DNA of 64,000 nt. Source: Leptospira andrefontaineae (lineage in GTDB: Bacteria; Spirochaetota; Leptospiria; Leptospirales; Leptospiraceae). The stretch spans positions 372,001 through 436,000 of the forward strand of contig NZ_RQEY01000018.1 in assembly GCF_004770105.1 (NCBI RefSeq), in the 5' to 3' direction. The notes beneath the pieces were generated by a model, which saw only the letters and a program-made list of their open reading frames with translations, was not told the origin of the DNA and ran no database searches. Each line of letters begins with the position of its first letter. Position 1 is the first letter of the stretch. The translations under genes and the position numbers were made by a program. Positions 25,427-35,405 of this stretch are shown here, piece after piece.

Positions 25427-28400
25427 CTACTTCTTCTTTTTACCTTTATTATTAGATGAAACCTGTTCAGGCTCACTTGAAAATTCAGAGCTTGGAAAAT
25501 ATACAGTTCCTCTATGCGATCTTTTTTTATTGTTAAAAACTCGATCTAACCATGCTTGAAATTGTTCTATTTTCAATGAGAACCAATTCTGGAAATTGTA
25601 TAGATGAAGATAAAACACAGGCACCATAAGAAGTGTGATGATACTTGCAAATGCAAGTCCCCAACCGAATGCTAATGCCATTGGAACTAGGAACGGATCA
25701 TATCCTCCGATACCATATGCAGTAGGTAAAAGTCCCAATACTGTAGTTACAGTTGTCAAGGTCACAGCCCTGAGCCTTAAATTTCCTGTATCTATTAGGA
25801 TTTCCTTAATGTTCTTATTCGGATTTTCTCTACGTAAGGTATTTGCAAAATCTACAAGTACAATTGAGTCGTTTACTACAACTCCTGCGAGGCCCACAAT
25901 CCCAAGCATTGCTAAGAATCCGAAAGATTCGCCGTGACTCACAAATGCTAAGATCACACCAATAAAAGAGAAGGGGATAGCACTTCCAATCACGAGTGGT
26001 TGCATCAAAGATCCAAATTGAGAAGCGATGATGATATACATAATGAGTAAGGCCATTAAGAATAAAAATCCTAAGGAACCCATGGATTCTTCCGTATCTT
26101 TATTCTCACCACCGAAACGGACAATATAGCCAGGATACTTATCTATGATCTTTTCTTCGTCCGCTATTCTTTTTGCAAAAGCATTTGCTTGGCTTGAGTT
26201 TGCTTGTTTTCCACCTGCAAGATTCGCAGAGACAGTTATGAGACGTTTTCCATCCAAGTGATTGATATTGGAAACACCCGGAAGTCTTTGCATTGTCACA
26301 AGCCTAGATACTGGGATCATCTTGCCGATGGAATTGGAAACATATACATGGTTCAAACTATCTACTGACTTTCTGTAAGATTCAGGAAAGCGGACCTTTA
26401 CTTCTACTTCTTCGTCCGTTCTTTTGATCTTAGTTGCTACAGTTCCTTGGAATGCAGTGTTGATCGCTTGAGCAACTCTAAATACTGAGACTCCGGCGGT
26501 TGAAGCTAATGATTCGCTGACCCTAATTCTGACCTCATCTTTACCTTCGTTGAAGTCGTCAGCGATATCAGTAACTCCGTATACTCTTTGTAATACACCT
26601 TTGTATTCTGACGCTATTTTTAGAAGAGTATCATAATTATCTCCTCTGATCTCTATCGCAACAGGTTTTCCTACAGGAGGGCCTCCAGAAACTTTTTCAT
26701 ATTCTAAAGTGGTAAGTTTCCCTCTAAGAGATTCAAATTCTTCTGGGATCACAACAGGTTCGGGAATATCACAAGGATTTTTGGTTTCCGCTGCTTCTTT
26801 TTGGATTTTCTCTTCTTCTATTTTGCGAGAAGTTTCGTTGAGTAACCAAAGAGTTTTTCTTCTGAGTTTTTGGATGATATCGTCTGTCTTATGACATTTT
26901 TTACGGTTCTCTTCCGCAGTTAAATAAGCCATTACCATTCCGTAATGTTTTCCCCTTTTGGTAAAAGGATCATTCGGATTAGCTTGGATAATCCCCACTC
27001 GAGTCGCATAATTTTCCAAATCTTCCTGAGGGACTTTTGCGATCTCTTTTTCGATTACTTCTAAATATCGATAAGTTTCATTCAAACTTGCTCCCGTTTT
27101 TGCAGTAACCTTTACGTAGAACTGGTCCACGGAACCTGGGAATAGTTTAAATTTGGAAAATAATACCTGAATGATAAAACTTGCGATCAGTAAGGAAACG
27201 ATCCCGATCGTCATCTTCCATGGATTGTTCAATGCGAATCTAAGTGCAGGAACATATTTAGTATTCCTGAATTTAGAGAACCATCCGGATTCTTCTTTGA
27301 TCTCTCCAGCTTTTACTCCACCCTTATTGATATCATATAAGTGGTTTGGAAGTATGAAGAATGCTTCCGCAAGAGAAGCACAAAGCGCAATGATCACCAC
27401 AAGAGGAATACTAAATACGAACTTGCCGAAAATTCCAGGCATGAATAGAAGAGGAGCAAATGCGGCAATCGTAGTAGTAACAGTTGCAGTCACTGGAGAA
27501 ACGACTTCTAAAGTTCCCTTTAAAGTGGCCTCATAAGGAGGAAGCCCTTCTTCAATATATCGATAAACGTTCTCACAGATAATGATCGCATCATCTACAA
27601 GGATACCGACCACCAAAACTAGACCGAACATAGAGATCAGATTTAAGGTCAGTCCAAACTGATCCATGATGAAAAATGTTGCACCGAATGACACAGGAAT
27701 ACCGAGAGCGGTCATAAGAGCCACTCTCCAACCTAAGAAGAAGAAAAGAGATCCTGTGACTAAGATCATCCCGAAAGCAGCATTAGAAATTAGAACATTT
27801 AATCTGCGTCGGATATACTTAGAAAGATCGTTTACGAATGCATATTGGAACTCAGGAGAATTTTGACGGAATTTTTCTACAGCGGATTTTACGTTGTCCA
27901 CCACCTTGATCGCATCCGCACTCCGCCTTTTTAGAACCGTAAGCGCGACAGTTTTGGTCCCGTTTACATTCTCAATATAGTCCGCTTCTCTTAAACCTTC
28001 AGTAACTCTTGCTACATCTTGGATTCGGATCGCATTTCCTATCTCGTTTCCTCTGACATGAACTTTAGAAATTTCTTCGGGAGTGTCAAACTCCCCGATT
28101 GTCCTAAGAATGATTTCCTTATCCAGACCTGTGATATTTCCACCCGGAACGTTTACGTTACGATTTCTTAATGCGCCTATCACATCCTGACCGGTTAGAT
28201 AGAAACCGAATAGACGATTTGGAAGGATATCCACTTGCATTTCTGTCTCTCTCCATCCTCTGCGAGAAACCTTTGCAACACCTGAAATATCTAAAAGTGC
28301 TTGTTCAACTATCTTTGCTTGGGCCCTAAGTTTTTTCTCTGCTTCTACCGATCCATCATCTTCTTTTAATGTGATAGAAACTTCGATAACAGGGGTTCTT

Positions 28401-28804
28401 GCAGTTGTAATCTCCGTTACGATCGGATCTTCAACTTCTTCTGGAAGATCTTCTACCCGGTCTATGGCAGATTTAATATCATCCACCACCTTTTGGGTAT
28501 CCTTTGTATCTGGATCCAATGTGATCACTATACCGGATCTACCTTCGATAGAAGCAGATCTATATTCTTTGATCCCATCCACTTCCTTAATTGCTTTTTC
28601 GAGAGGATTCGTGACTAATTTTTCCACCTCTTGCGGAGAAGCGCCCAGATACAAAGTGGAGATAGAAACTATATCAAAGTTGATATTTGGGAAGGCTTCT
28701 CTGTTCATCTTAACGGCAAGAAAACTTCCGGCAAGAATGATCAGGACTGTGAGTAGGTTTACGAAGATACTTTTCGAGAGGAAATATTCGATGATACTTT
28801 TCAT
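25427..28804 (-). CDS. RND-family efflux pump subunit (AcrB/HAE1-like)
   Basis: 1125 residues, within the family range. The N terminus ([19 protein letters not shown]) is transmembrane helix 1, and there are two large periplasmic loops and twelve membrane helices. Helix 4 carries [21 protein letters not shown] with the proton-relay Asp pair, and the second half carries [21 protein letters not shown]. The Lys/Ser-rich cytoplasmic tail is about 60 residues. It exports drugs, lipids or other amphiphiles using proton flow and needs a membrane-fusion protein and an outer-membrane channel. Neither lies next to it here, so it is an orphan subunit, or shares partners elsewhere. The substrate is unknown. 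It lies downstream of def on the same strand. Confidence 0.9.
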   Translation of the reverse strand: MKSIIEYFLSKSIFVNLLTVLIILAGSFLAVKMNREAFPNINFDIVSISTLYLGASPQEVEKLVTNPLEKAIKEVDGIKEYRSASIEGRSGIVITLDPDTKDTQKVVDDIKSAIDRVEDLPEEVEDPIVTEITTARTPVIEVSITLKEDDGSVEAEKKLRAQAKIVEQALLDISGVAKVSRRGWRETEMQVDILPNRLFGFYLTGQDVIGALRNRNVNVPGGNITGLDKEIILRTIGEFDTPEEISKVHVRGNEIGNAIRIQDVARVTEGLREADYIENVNGTKTVALTVLKRRSADAIKVVDNVKSAVEKFRQNSPEFQYAFVNDLSKYIRRRLNVLISNAAFGMILVTGSLFFFLGWRVALMTALGIPVSFGATFFIMDQFGLTLNLISMFGLVLVVGILVDDAIIICENVYRYIEEGLPPYEATLKGTLEVVSPVTATVTTTIAAFAPLLFMPGIFGKFVFSIPLVVIIALCASLAEAFFILPNHLYDINKGGVKAGEIKEESGWFSKFRNTKYVPALRFALNNPWKMTIGIVSLLIASFIIQVLFSKFKLFPGSVDQFYVKVTAKTGASLNETYRYLEVIEKEIAKVPQEDLENYATRVGIIQANPNDPFTKRGKHYGMVMAYLTAEENRKKCHKTDDIIQKLRRKTLWLLNETSRKIEEEKIQKEAAETKNPCDIPEPVVIPEEFESLRGKLTTLEYEKVSGGPPVGKPVAIEIRGDNYDTLLKIASEYKGVLQRVYGVTDIADDFNEGKDEVRIRVSESLASTAGVSVFRVAQAINTAFQGTVATKIKRTDEEVEVKVRFPESYRKSVDSLNHVYVSNSIGKMIPVSRLVTMQRLPGVSNINHLDGKRLITVSANLAGGKQANSSQANAFAKRIADEEKIIDKYPGYIVRFGGENKDTEESMGSLGFLFLMALLIMYIIIASQFGSLMQPLVIGSAIPFSFIGVILAFVSHGESFGFLAMLGIVGLAGVVVNDSIVLVDFANTLRRENPNKNIKEILIDTGNLRLRAVTLTTVTTVLGLLPTAYGIGGYDPFLVPMALAFGWGLAFASIITLLMVPVFYLHLYNFQNWFSLKIEQFQAWLDRVFNNKKRSHRGTVYFPSSEFSSEPEQVSSNNKGKKKK

Positions 28805-28842
28805 AAGTGTATTCCGCTTAAGAGTTTAGGGGAGAAGTTTTT

Positions 28843-29373
28843 TTAGTCCAGTATAGGACCGCTTAGTTCCATGGAATCGTTGAACCCGAACATTTTTGTA
28901 CTCTTTAATCTATCTACGTACAAAACTCCGTTTAGGTGATCGCATTCATGCTGGTATACGATTGCAGAATATCCCTCGATTGTTTCCTCGTGAGTGTTTC
29001 CTTTTTCATCCATCCATTTCATTTGGATCTTATTGGGTCTTTCTACATAACCCCTCATACCCGGAACGGAAAGACAACCTTCCCAGTTACCGTCTACTGA
29101 ATCAGTGATCGGTTTGATCTCTGGATTGATTAGGATCCTTTCTGGAACTCTTGATGGACTGTCATCCTCTGGGTCGGAACCGACTACCACAATCTTCTTC
29201 ATGATACCGATCTGAGGAGCGGCAAGTCCAACTCCATCTGCATGTCTCATTGTATCGAACATGTCACGGATCAATTTTTTGAACTCTTTGGTTCCCAGCT
29301 CGTCCGGATGTACAGTTTCACTGGTCTTTCTTAGAAGTGGATCGCCGATTTTGAGAATTTTACGTACTGACAT
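28843..29373 (-). CDS. def: Peptide deformylase
   Basis: 176 residues. It removes the formyl group from the N-terminal methionine of new proteins; metal-dependent, cytoplasmic. All three motifs are present: [18 protein letters not shown] (metal Cys) and [10 protein letters not shown] (QHExxDH, metal His pair and catalytic Glu). The C terminus ends in a short tail as in Leptospira deformylases, which are known to have distinctive dimer behaviour. The gene starts five bases after the stop of the unknown gene at 29378, suggesting translational coupling, and the RND gene follows 38 bp further on. Confidence 0.96.
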   Translation of the reverse strand: MSVRKILKIGDPLLRKTSETVHPDELGTKEFKKLIRDMFDTMRHADGVGLAAPQIGIMKKIVVVGSDPEDDSPSRVPERILINPEIKPITDSVDGNWEGCLSVPGMRGYVERPNKIQMKWMDEKGNTHEETIEGYSAIVYQHECDHLNGVLYVDRLKSTKMFGFNDSMELSGPILD

Positions 29374-29377
29374 TTTT

Positions 29378-30064
29378 TCAGAACCTTGTCCTAGAGCTAT
29401 CCTTCACCGGTTTTTGCCCACCAGATTTTAGGAATGGTTCTAGGATTTTAGACAGCATTCCAGCGGTCGGTTCTAAAAATCTTGGATTTTGAGCTTCCCA
29501 TCTAAACACCGAAGTTCCGACAGAAATGTTCTGTAATATTTCGGCTTGGCTTTCCAATGGTCCAACAGTTCTAGGAAGAAGTATACCAACAGGACATTCT
29601 GCCTTTTGGGAATATAGATCCTCCTTCTCCAATCCATTCCAAAGCTTTTCTAAACCGAATGGATCGAAAAAGAACTTAGGGATCTGGGTCAAATTCCGCA
29701 AAAACCAATCCGTTTTTTCTAAAATGGAACTATAGTATCCGGATACCGGCAGAGGATTTGGGAAAATCAGAAATACGGAAAGTATTTTAGGGTTAGGTTG
29801 AGTGAGAAGTGGCCAGATCAGTCTCGCTGAAAATCCTTCCGCAATTAGAATTTGTTTCTTCTTTCTTTTCTCAAGAAATTCCAAAATATCTTCATTTGAA
29901 AATCCTGAGAATTTTTCAGGACCTTCCGCTACCGTGAGATAATATTCGGAAGAAAGTTCCGGGCTAAAAGATCGGTCAAAAGAATGTAAGGGGTCCCGAA
30001 GCCAAAGCACTTCGTCTTTTTTGGGATTTCCCCGGCTCGTAAAAGTCCAATGATTCTCTCGCAT
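29378..30064 (-). CDS. Hypothetical protein, possibly an alpha/beta-hydrolase-like fold
   Basis: 228 residues, no signal or membrane segment. The middle [17 protein letters not shown] resembles a hydrolase strand and nucleophile elbow (G-x-S-x), followed by a strand ([13 protein letters not shown]) in the right place. The acid is not obvious, and the C-terminal His expected of a triad is missing: the last segment [16 protein letters not shown] has none. So it may be a catalytically dead relative or an unrelated protein. It starts with ATG at 30064, overlaps nothing, and is followed almost at once by def, so it is probably translated from the same message. No function assigned. Confidence 0.6.
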   Translation of the reverse strand: MRENHWTFTSRGNPKKDEVLWLRDPLHSFDRSFSPELSSEYYLTVAEGPEKFSGFSNEDILEFLEKRKKKQILIAEGFSARLIWPLLTQPNPKILSVFLIFPNPLPVSGYYSSILEKTDWFLRNLTQIPKFFFDPFGLEKLWNGLEKEDLYSQKAECPVGILLPRTVGPLESQAEILQNISVGTSVFRWEAQNPRFLEPTAGMLSKILEPFLKSGGQKPVKDSSRTRF

Positions 30065-30119
30065 TAGTCTTGACAGTGATTAGGAAAGGAAACTATCTAT
30101 TAGGTTCGGCGTTGGTGTG

Positions 30120-30192
<73 letters not shown>

Positions 30193-30200
30193 TCTGATTC

Positions 30201-30229
30201 CAATATGGTCTCCTTGGGTGCACTGTCAA
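30201..30229 (-). promoter_or_regulatory. Promoter of tRNA-Ala
   Basis: Minus strand: consensus -35 TTGACA (complement of 30224-30229), 17-base spacer, -10 ATATTG (complement of 30201-30206; TATTGG one base on is the alternative). The tRNA begins eight or nine bases after it. Confidence 0.6.
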
Positions 30230-30254
30230 TATATATTATTTTAGGAGCAATCGG

Positions 30255-30560
30255 ATGAGCGATTCCGTCGAGGAACTACAGAAAAAAATAAAAATCCAAA
30301 ACGATATCATCAAAGGTTATGAGAAAGTTTTGAGATTGAACGAGCAGGAATTGGAAAATGCGGATGAGATCATTCGTATGTACGAAACGATCATCCAATA
30401 CTCCGGACAAGAATTAAAAGATGTTAAAGAAGCTTTTGATGCCACTTCAATCGTGACTAACTTATCCAGAGACGAATTGATTTCTGCAATGAATCGTATC
30501 AAAGAACTTGAACACGCTAATAAAAGATTAAGGGAAGAATCCCTAAAATTCCAATCCTAA
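30255..30560 (+). CDS. Small coiled-coil protein upstream of the SpoIIE phosphatase
   Basis: 101 residues, nearly all helical heptads rich in Glu, Lys, Leu and Ile (VEELQKKIKIQND, YEKVLRLNEQELENAD, RIKELEHANKRLREE). No signal peptide, Cys or catalytic motif. TAGGAG precedes the ATG. It ends nine bases before the phosphatase/kinase gene at 30570, so the two are very probably cotranscribed and translationally linked. I infer a regulatory or scaffold partner of that sensor protein. No family is recognised beyond coiled coil, and low complexity makes similarity searches unreliable. Confidence 0.75.
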   Translation: MSDSVEELQKKIKIQNDIIKGYEKVLRLNEQELENADEIIRMYETIIQYSGQELKDVKEAFDATSIVTNLSRDELISAMNRIKELEHANKRLREESLKFQS

Positions 30561-30569
30561 TTTCCGACC

Positions 30570-33338
30570 TTGACCCAGATAAAAAAACAGGAGACCCTAC
30601 TCAGAAGTCGAAGTGACGGTTCCTTCTTTTTAGAAGAAGGTTTAGGGGTCTCCTCTATCTTCGATAGTTTTTTGAGAGAGGCGATTGGACTCACTCATGC
30701 AGATCTAGGCGGAATATTTTCCACAACGGAATCCGCTAATATACGACAGATATCCGGGCGTAATGAAAGAGAACTCATAGAAGCTGCACACTGGGCATTC
30801 TCACAATCCGGAAAAGATCTACTTTTAGAAAGGGGTAAAACTCCTCCCTGGGCAAAATCTCCGAGTAGTTATCCACTTTTAGTTGTCCGATTGAAAGTAG
30901 ACGATCTGGATTCCAGCCTAAAAGCAAATCGAGCAAGTTATGCAGTTTTAGTTTTACAGGGAAAAACAACTGCGGATCGTTTTTCTAAAACCGATTTTGA
31001 ACTTCTTCGTACTACATGCAAGACAGTTGGAAGATTATTAAAAGAATCTCATGTATCCGGAGATGCTTCCTTAGTTACACTTTCCTTACTGGCAACAACT
31101 CAGCTTGTATTGGAGGCCGCACAAGCTAAAAGACAATCAGAACGTTTCGACTTCTTACTTACGGAAGTAATTCGTGTTTCCGGATTAATTAATTCCTCCT
31201 TAGATCTTTCTCAACTTTTGGAAGCGATCATGCTTTCTTCTAAGACTGTATTCAGAACGGAAGCGTGTAGTGTTCTTCTTTTAGATGAATCAAAGGAATA
31301 TTTATATTTCCATACGGTTCTTGGTGAAAAAAGTGAAGCAGTCACAAAGATGCAGGTCCCTGTTGGAAAAGGTGTGGCGGGACTTGTAGTTCGAGAGCGT
31401 AAGCCAATGATCATCAACGACGCCCAGAATGATGATCGGGTTTATAAAGAGGTGGATAAGGCTTCTCAATTCACTACTCGAAATATTATGGCGGCTCCTT
31501 TAGTTGCAAACGACGAAGTAATCGGCGTAATTGAAGCAATCAACACAGTTGATAGAGAGAAGTTTACTGGAGAAGATCTTGAACTTTTCTTAAGCTTTTC
31601 AGGAACTTCTGCGTTAGCTATACAGAAAACCGGACTTCTTCAAAACTTAGAGAATGCAAACAAGGATCTCCGCAAAAAAGTCTCCGAGTTAGAATCCTTA
31701 TTCGATCTATCCCAAGCGGTTAGTCTTTCTACAAATAGACTGGGACTTGTCCGAAAATCCATCCGATTGATCATCAGAGAGTTGGACGCAAGTGTTGCCG
31801 GGATCTTCTTATACAGCCTTTCTAAAGAGAATTTTATTAACTGCGCTTATTTTGACGGAAAATCAGAAAAGATCGATAGGTTTTTAGAAGAAGAAATCAT
31901 CGGAACCCAAGTTTTATCCAGTGTAAAGGAAGGTCTCCCTGTATTAAAAAGGGATATTTTGGACCAGCCATTCCCTCATGAGCTAGATAGAAGATATTTA
32001 AAAGGTTCTTATATTATTGTTCCATTATTCTTATCCAGTGGAGAACCTTACGGGGCCTTGACTGTTGCGGATAGAAAGGATAAACTTTCTTATCAGGATT
32101 CGGATTTCCGATTATTGCAAACAATGGCTTCCCAGTTCACAAAGGGATTTGAAGCTTTCCGTTTAAGAAATGAGATGTTGGAAAAAAAAGCGATCCAACA
32201 GGAGATGGAAATTACTCGGAAGATCCAACAGAATATTCTTCCGTCTGAAAAAGTATTTCATTCCAATTTTGATCTGGGAATTCTTTCGGTTCCTGCTAAG
32301 GATGTGTCCGGAGATTTTTACGATTATTACCAATACAGTGACGGTCAGTATTCATTTTTGATCGCGGATGTTTCCGGAAAAAGTTTGCCTGCAGCTCTTT
32401 TTATGGCTATGAGTTCTTCTATCATTCGGACTCTTGCCAGAAATCATGACTTGAGTCCGGAAGAAATTTTAAAACAAGGAAATGAGTTAATTTTCGAAGA
32501 TTCTCATTTCGGAATGTTCGTAACTGCATTCTTCATTCATTATAATCCTTCTTTGTTTACGATAGAATATGCGTCTGCGGGTCATAATGATCAGGTCTGG
32601 ATCAAAGAAGATGGTTCTTACGAATTATTAAAAGGGCAGGGACCTCCACTTGGTGTGATCCCGACTGCAAAATACAAGGGTGGAAATTTTACGGTTAAGC
32701 CGGGAGATATTTTTGTTCTATATACCGACGGAGCTGTAGAAGAAAAAGATGCCCAAGGAAATGAATTCGGTCTGGAAAGAATGATCGAGGAAATCAAATC
32801 CAGAAGACATCTTCCTGCGCAAAAAATTGTGGAAGAATTATACGCTACCATTCGTTCCTTCTCCTCCGGAAAAGAACCTTTCGACGATTTCACTGTACTC
32901 CTATTGAAGTACAATAATGATTTCCAATTTTTCAGGACTTTCGATGCGAATACCGGTCAAATTCCGATCTTCCGAGAATTTATTTATGATGCTATCAAAG
33001 TCAGAAATCTGCCTGACTTCTTAAGAGATGATATTCTTTTGGCGGGAGACGAGGCAGCTACGAATATCGTAATGCACGGTTATAAAGATACTCTGCTCAG
33101 AAATCCGAAATTCGATTGTAAAATTCGGTTCACTGAAGATTCTATCACGATCGTGCTGACTGATTCCGGAAAAGGATTCGACAGAACGAATGTGAAAGAC
33201 CCGTCCATAGAGGAAAACCTCACCGGAAAAAGAAAAGGCGGATTCGGTGTGTATCTGATAGAGACATTGATGGACGTGGTGGATTATAAAATGGAAGAGG
33301 GAAGAAACATACTCACTCTCCAAAAATTTTTCCGCTGA
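30570..33338 (+). CDS. GAF-SpoIIE (PP2C) phosphatase fused to an RsbW-like ATPase domain
   Basis: 922 residues, soluble. A GAF-like domain of about 170 residues is followed by a clear GAF domain (about 200-357: [46 protein letters not shown]) and a third GAF (about 373-532). A short coiled coil (545-555, [15 protein letters not shown]) leads into the PP2C/SpoIIE domain (about 565-770) with [32 protein letters not shown] and a [10 protein letters not shown] end, carrying the metal aspartates. The final 130 residues are an RsbW-type HATPase: [15 protein letters not shown] (N box), DSGKGFD and [14 protein letters not shown] (G boxes). Both activities of a partner switch thus sit in one chain, with its likely substrate, the STAS protein at 33352, 13 bp downstream. 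The start is TTG at 30570; an upstream alternative is not obvious. Confidence 0.88.
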   Translation: MTQIKKQETLLRSRSDGSFFLEEGLGVSSIFDSFLREAIGLTHADLGGIFSTTESANIRQISGRNERELIEAAHWAFSQSGKDLLLERGKTPPWAKSPSSYPLLVVRLKVDDLDSSLKANRASYAVLVLQGKTTADRFSKTDFELLRTTCKTVGRLLKESHVSGDASLVTLSLLATTQLVLEAAQAKRQSERFDFLLTEVIRVSGLINSSLDLSQLLEAIMLSSKTVFRTEACSVLLLDESKEYLYFHTVLGEKSEAVTKMQVPVGKGVAGLVVRERKPMIINDAQNDDRVYKEVDKASQFTTRNIMAAPLVANDEVIGVIEAINTVDREKFTGEDLELFLSFSGTSALAIQKTGLLQNLENANKDLRKKVSELESLFDLSQAVSLSTNRLGLVRKSIRLIIRELDASVAGIFLYSLSKENFINCAYFDGKSEKIDRFLEEEIIGTQVLSSVKEGLPVLKRDILDQPFPHELDRRYLKGSYIIVPLFLSSGEPYGALTVADRKDKLSYQDSDFRLLQTMASQFTKGFEAFRLRNEMLEKKAIQQEMEITRKIQQNILPSEKVFHSNFDLGILSVPAKDVSGDFYDYYQYSDGQYSFLIADVSGKSLPAALFMAMSSSIIRTLARNHDLSPEEILKQGNELIFEDSHFGMFVTAFFIHYNPSLFTIEYASAGHNDQVWIKEDGSYELLKGQGPPLGVIPTAKYKGGNFTVKPGDIFVLYTDGAVEEKDAQGNEFGLERMIEEIKSRRHLPAQKIVEELYATIRSFSSGKEPFDDFTVLLLKYNNDFQFFRTFDANTGQIPIFREFIYDAIKVRNLPDFLRDDILLAGDEAATNIVMHGYKDTLLRNPKFDCKIRFTEDSITIVLTDSGKGFDRTNVKDPSIEENLTGKRKGGFGVYLIETLMDVVDYKMEEGRNILTLQKFFR

Positions 33339-33351
33339 CGATGGGGGCAAA

Positions 33352-33681
33352 ATGGAACTGACGGTAGAAATAAAAGGGAACTCTAGAGTGATCCATCTGA
33401 TTGGGAATATGGACGTTCATAATACCCATAGGATAGAACAGGCGTTCATGGATCATATCCGAAAGGCAACAGAGTCCAATATCGTCTTGGATATGTCCAA
33501 CGTAGAGTTCGTTTCTTCCGCAGGTTTAAGAGTAATCGTAGGTTCTTTAAGAGTTTGTAAGGAAAGAGAGATCCAACTCAAACTTGCGGCTTTACGTCCA
33601 GCAGTTCGTAAGGTTTTCGAGATCATAGATATGGATTCCCTTTTTAAGATCTATGATACGGTAGATTCTAGCCTCCAATAA
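33352..33681 (+). CDS. STAS-domain anti-sigma-factor antagonist (RsbV-like)
   Basis: 109 residues, one STAS domain. Pattern: N-terminal strand [22 protein letters not shown], helix, [25 protein letters not shown], with Ser in the SSAGL segment being the classic phosphorylation site of SpoIIAA/RsbV proteins. GGGGGCAAA precedes the ATG. It lies directly after the phosphatase/ATPase fusion. In the classic circuit the ATPase domain phosphorylates this Ser and the PP2C domain removes it. I infer the same here. The final target (a sigma factor or other effector) is not in the window. Confidence 0.9.
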   Translation: MELTVEIKGNSRVIHLIGNMDVHNTHRIEQAFMDHIRKATESNIVLDMSNVEFVSSAGLRVIVGSLRVCKEREIQLKLAALRPAVRKVFEIIDMDSLFKIYDTVDSSLQ

Positions 33682-33746
33682 TTCCTTTTACCAAACCACG
33701 GTTTTTGGCTTTCCTCCCTGGCCTTTCTTTAAAAACTGTGTACCGT

Positions 33747-35399
33747 ATGTCGGAACAAGCGTACTCTATAAATAATCCGTTTCAATCTTCTGGTCCATCG
33801 GAATCTCAACCCGTTTCCAGTATTTACGACGATGCCAATGCAATGGGCAAAGAGTTATTGGAGAAACCTCTACAAGGTGGAGGAACGGATAGGATCCTAG
33901 TACAACATTCTAAAGGAAGAATGACTGTTTGGGAAAGAATCAAAGTCCTTACCAATTCAGAACCCAATATTCTCTACCAAAACTGGGGAAAAAATTTAGA
34001 TGGGGCTTCCTTAATTACAGGTATTTTAAATATTAACGGAAGGGACGTAGCGATTTACGGACATGACTTCACTCTCAGAGCGGGGTCCATGGATGCTACG
34101 AACGGAAACAAACTCGCAAGACTTATCTATATGGCTGGCGAGCACGGTATTCCTCTGATCGGAATGAATGACTCTGCAGGTGCATATGTTCCTGCTGGAG
34201 TGGGTGGTCTCGACGGATATTCCGAAGCATTTACAGCACTCAGAAAGATCAGCGGCGTGGTCCCAAGCTTAATGCTTATGTTTGGATTTAACGCGGGTGG
34301 TGGAGCATATCTTCCAAGACAAGGTTCCTTCATGATCCAACCGGAGAATACATTCTTCGGTCTGACGGGACCCGGAGTTGTTAAATCGGTTTTAGGTGAA
34401 GATATAAGCGCTGACGATCTGGGAGGACCAAAAGTCCACGGACAGAGCGGGGTAGTTGACTTAGTCACTAATGATGAGTTGGGAGCCTTAAGAACGGCAC
34501 TCAGACTTCTATCTTATCTTCCTGATAATAGTTCAAGTGCTGCACCTTTCCATCCAACTTCTGATCCTACAGATAGATTCATCTACGAAGAAGAGATCTT
34601 ATTCAAAAAGACATTCAATTCTCCTACAGGGATGAATACACCTTTCGATATCACATTATATATCCAGAATATTTGTGATCATGGGCAATACTTCGAGATC
34701 CAGCCTCAAAGATCCAGAAACTTAGTCACCGCTTTCGGTAGATTGGGCGGACATGTGGTAGGATTTGTTGCGAATAACTCTGCAGTTTCTTCCGGTCAGA
34801 TCGATATCGGTGCCGCAAGAAAAGGAACAAGATTTATTCGTTTCTGTAACGTTTATAATATTCCTTTAATCTTCTTAGAAGATACCACTGGATTCTTGCC
34901 TGGAAAAGAGCAGGAACAAAACGGTATCGTTTTAGAAGGAAGAAAACTTCTGGATTCGATCATCGATATTCGCACTCCAAGATTAACACTCATTATCAGA
35001 AACGCATTCGGTGGAGCTTACGCAAGTTTCAACTCCTACCATACAGGTGCGGACATGGTATTTGCACTTCCTACAGCAAGGATTGCAGTAATGGGACCTG
35101 CAGGTAAGGATTACGTTTACAAAGACGAGATCACCGCCATCCAAAAAGAATATAAGGAAAATCTGAAGAATGGTGTGTCTGAAAAGGACGCCGCTGCGAC
35201 CAGGGACAAAAAACTGCAACTTCTATCTCAGAAATATGAGAAAGATCTAATGAACCCTAAGGAAGCGTTATCTTTAGGATCCGTTTCCAGGATCGTTCTT
35301 CCGGGAACTACCAGAAACATCCTATTCAAAAATTTAGATTATTTAATCCGACACTACAAACCTGGACCGATGTCCGGACCTCAAAGGGAATTCGAGTAA
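33747..35399 (+). CDS. Acyl-CoA carboxylase carboxyltransferase (beta) subunit
   Basis: About 550 residues of the propionyl/methylcrotonyl-CoA carboxylase beta type. It moves CO2 from carboxybiotin to an acyl-CoA in the cytoplasm. I start at ATG 33747; the frame goes back to a TTG at 33705, which would add non-conserved residues. Crotonase-like halves are visible: [41 protein letters not shown] with the first oxyanion hole, and, in the second half, [35 protein letters not shown] and a [12 protein letters not shown] segment. The downstream gene encodes biotin carboxylase plus biotin carrier, seven bases away. The acyl-CoA (acetyl, propionyl or methylcrotonyl) cannot be fixed from motifs alone. 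Confidence 0.9.
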   Translation: MSEQAYSINNPFQSSGPSESQPVSSIYDDANAMGKELLEKPLQGGGTDRILVQHSKGRMTVWERIKVLTNSEPNILYQNWGKNLDGASLITGILNINGRDVAIYGHDFTLRAGSMDATNGNKLARLIYMAGEHGIPLIGMNDSAGAYVPAGVGGLDGYSEAFTALRKISGVVPSLMLMFGFNAGGGAYLPRQGSFMIQPENTFFGLTGPGVVKSVLGEDISADDLGGPKVHGQSGVVDLVTNDELGALRTALRLLSYLPDNSSSAAPFHPTSDPTDRFIYEEEILFKKTFNSPTGMNTPFDITLYIQNICDHGQYFEIQPQRSRNLVTAFGRLGGHVVGFVANNSAVSSGQIDIGAARKGTRFIRFCNVYNIPLIFLEDTTGFLPGKEQEQNGIVLEGRKLLDSIIDIRTPRLTLIIRNAFGGAYASFNSYHTGADMVFALPTARIAVMGPAGKDYVYKDEITAIQKEYKENLKNGVSEKDAAATRDKKLQLLSQKYEKDLMNPKEALSLGSVSRIVLPGTTRNILFKNLDYLIRHYKPGPMSGPQREFE

Positions 35400-35405
35400 A
35401 CACAG

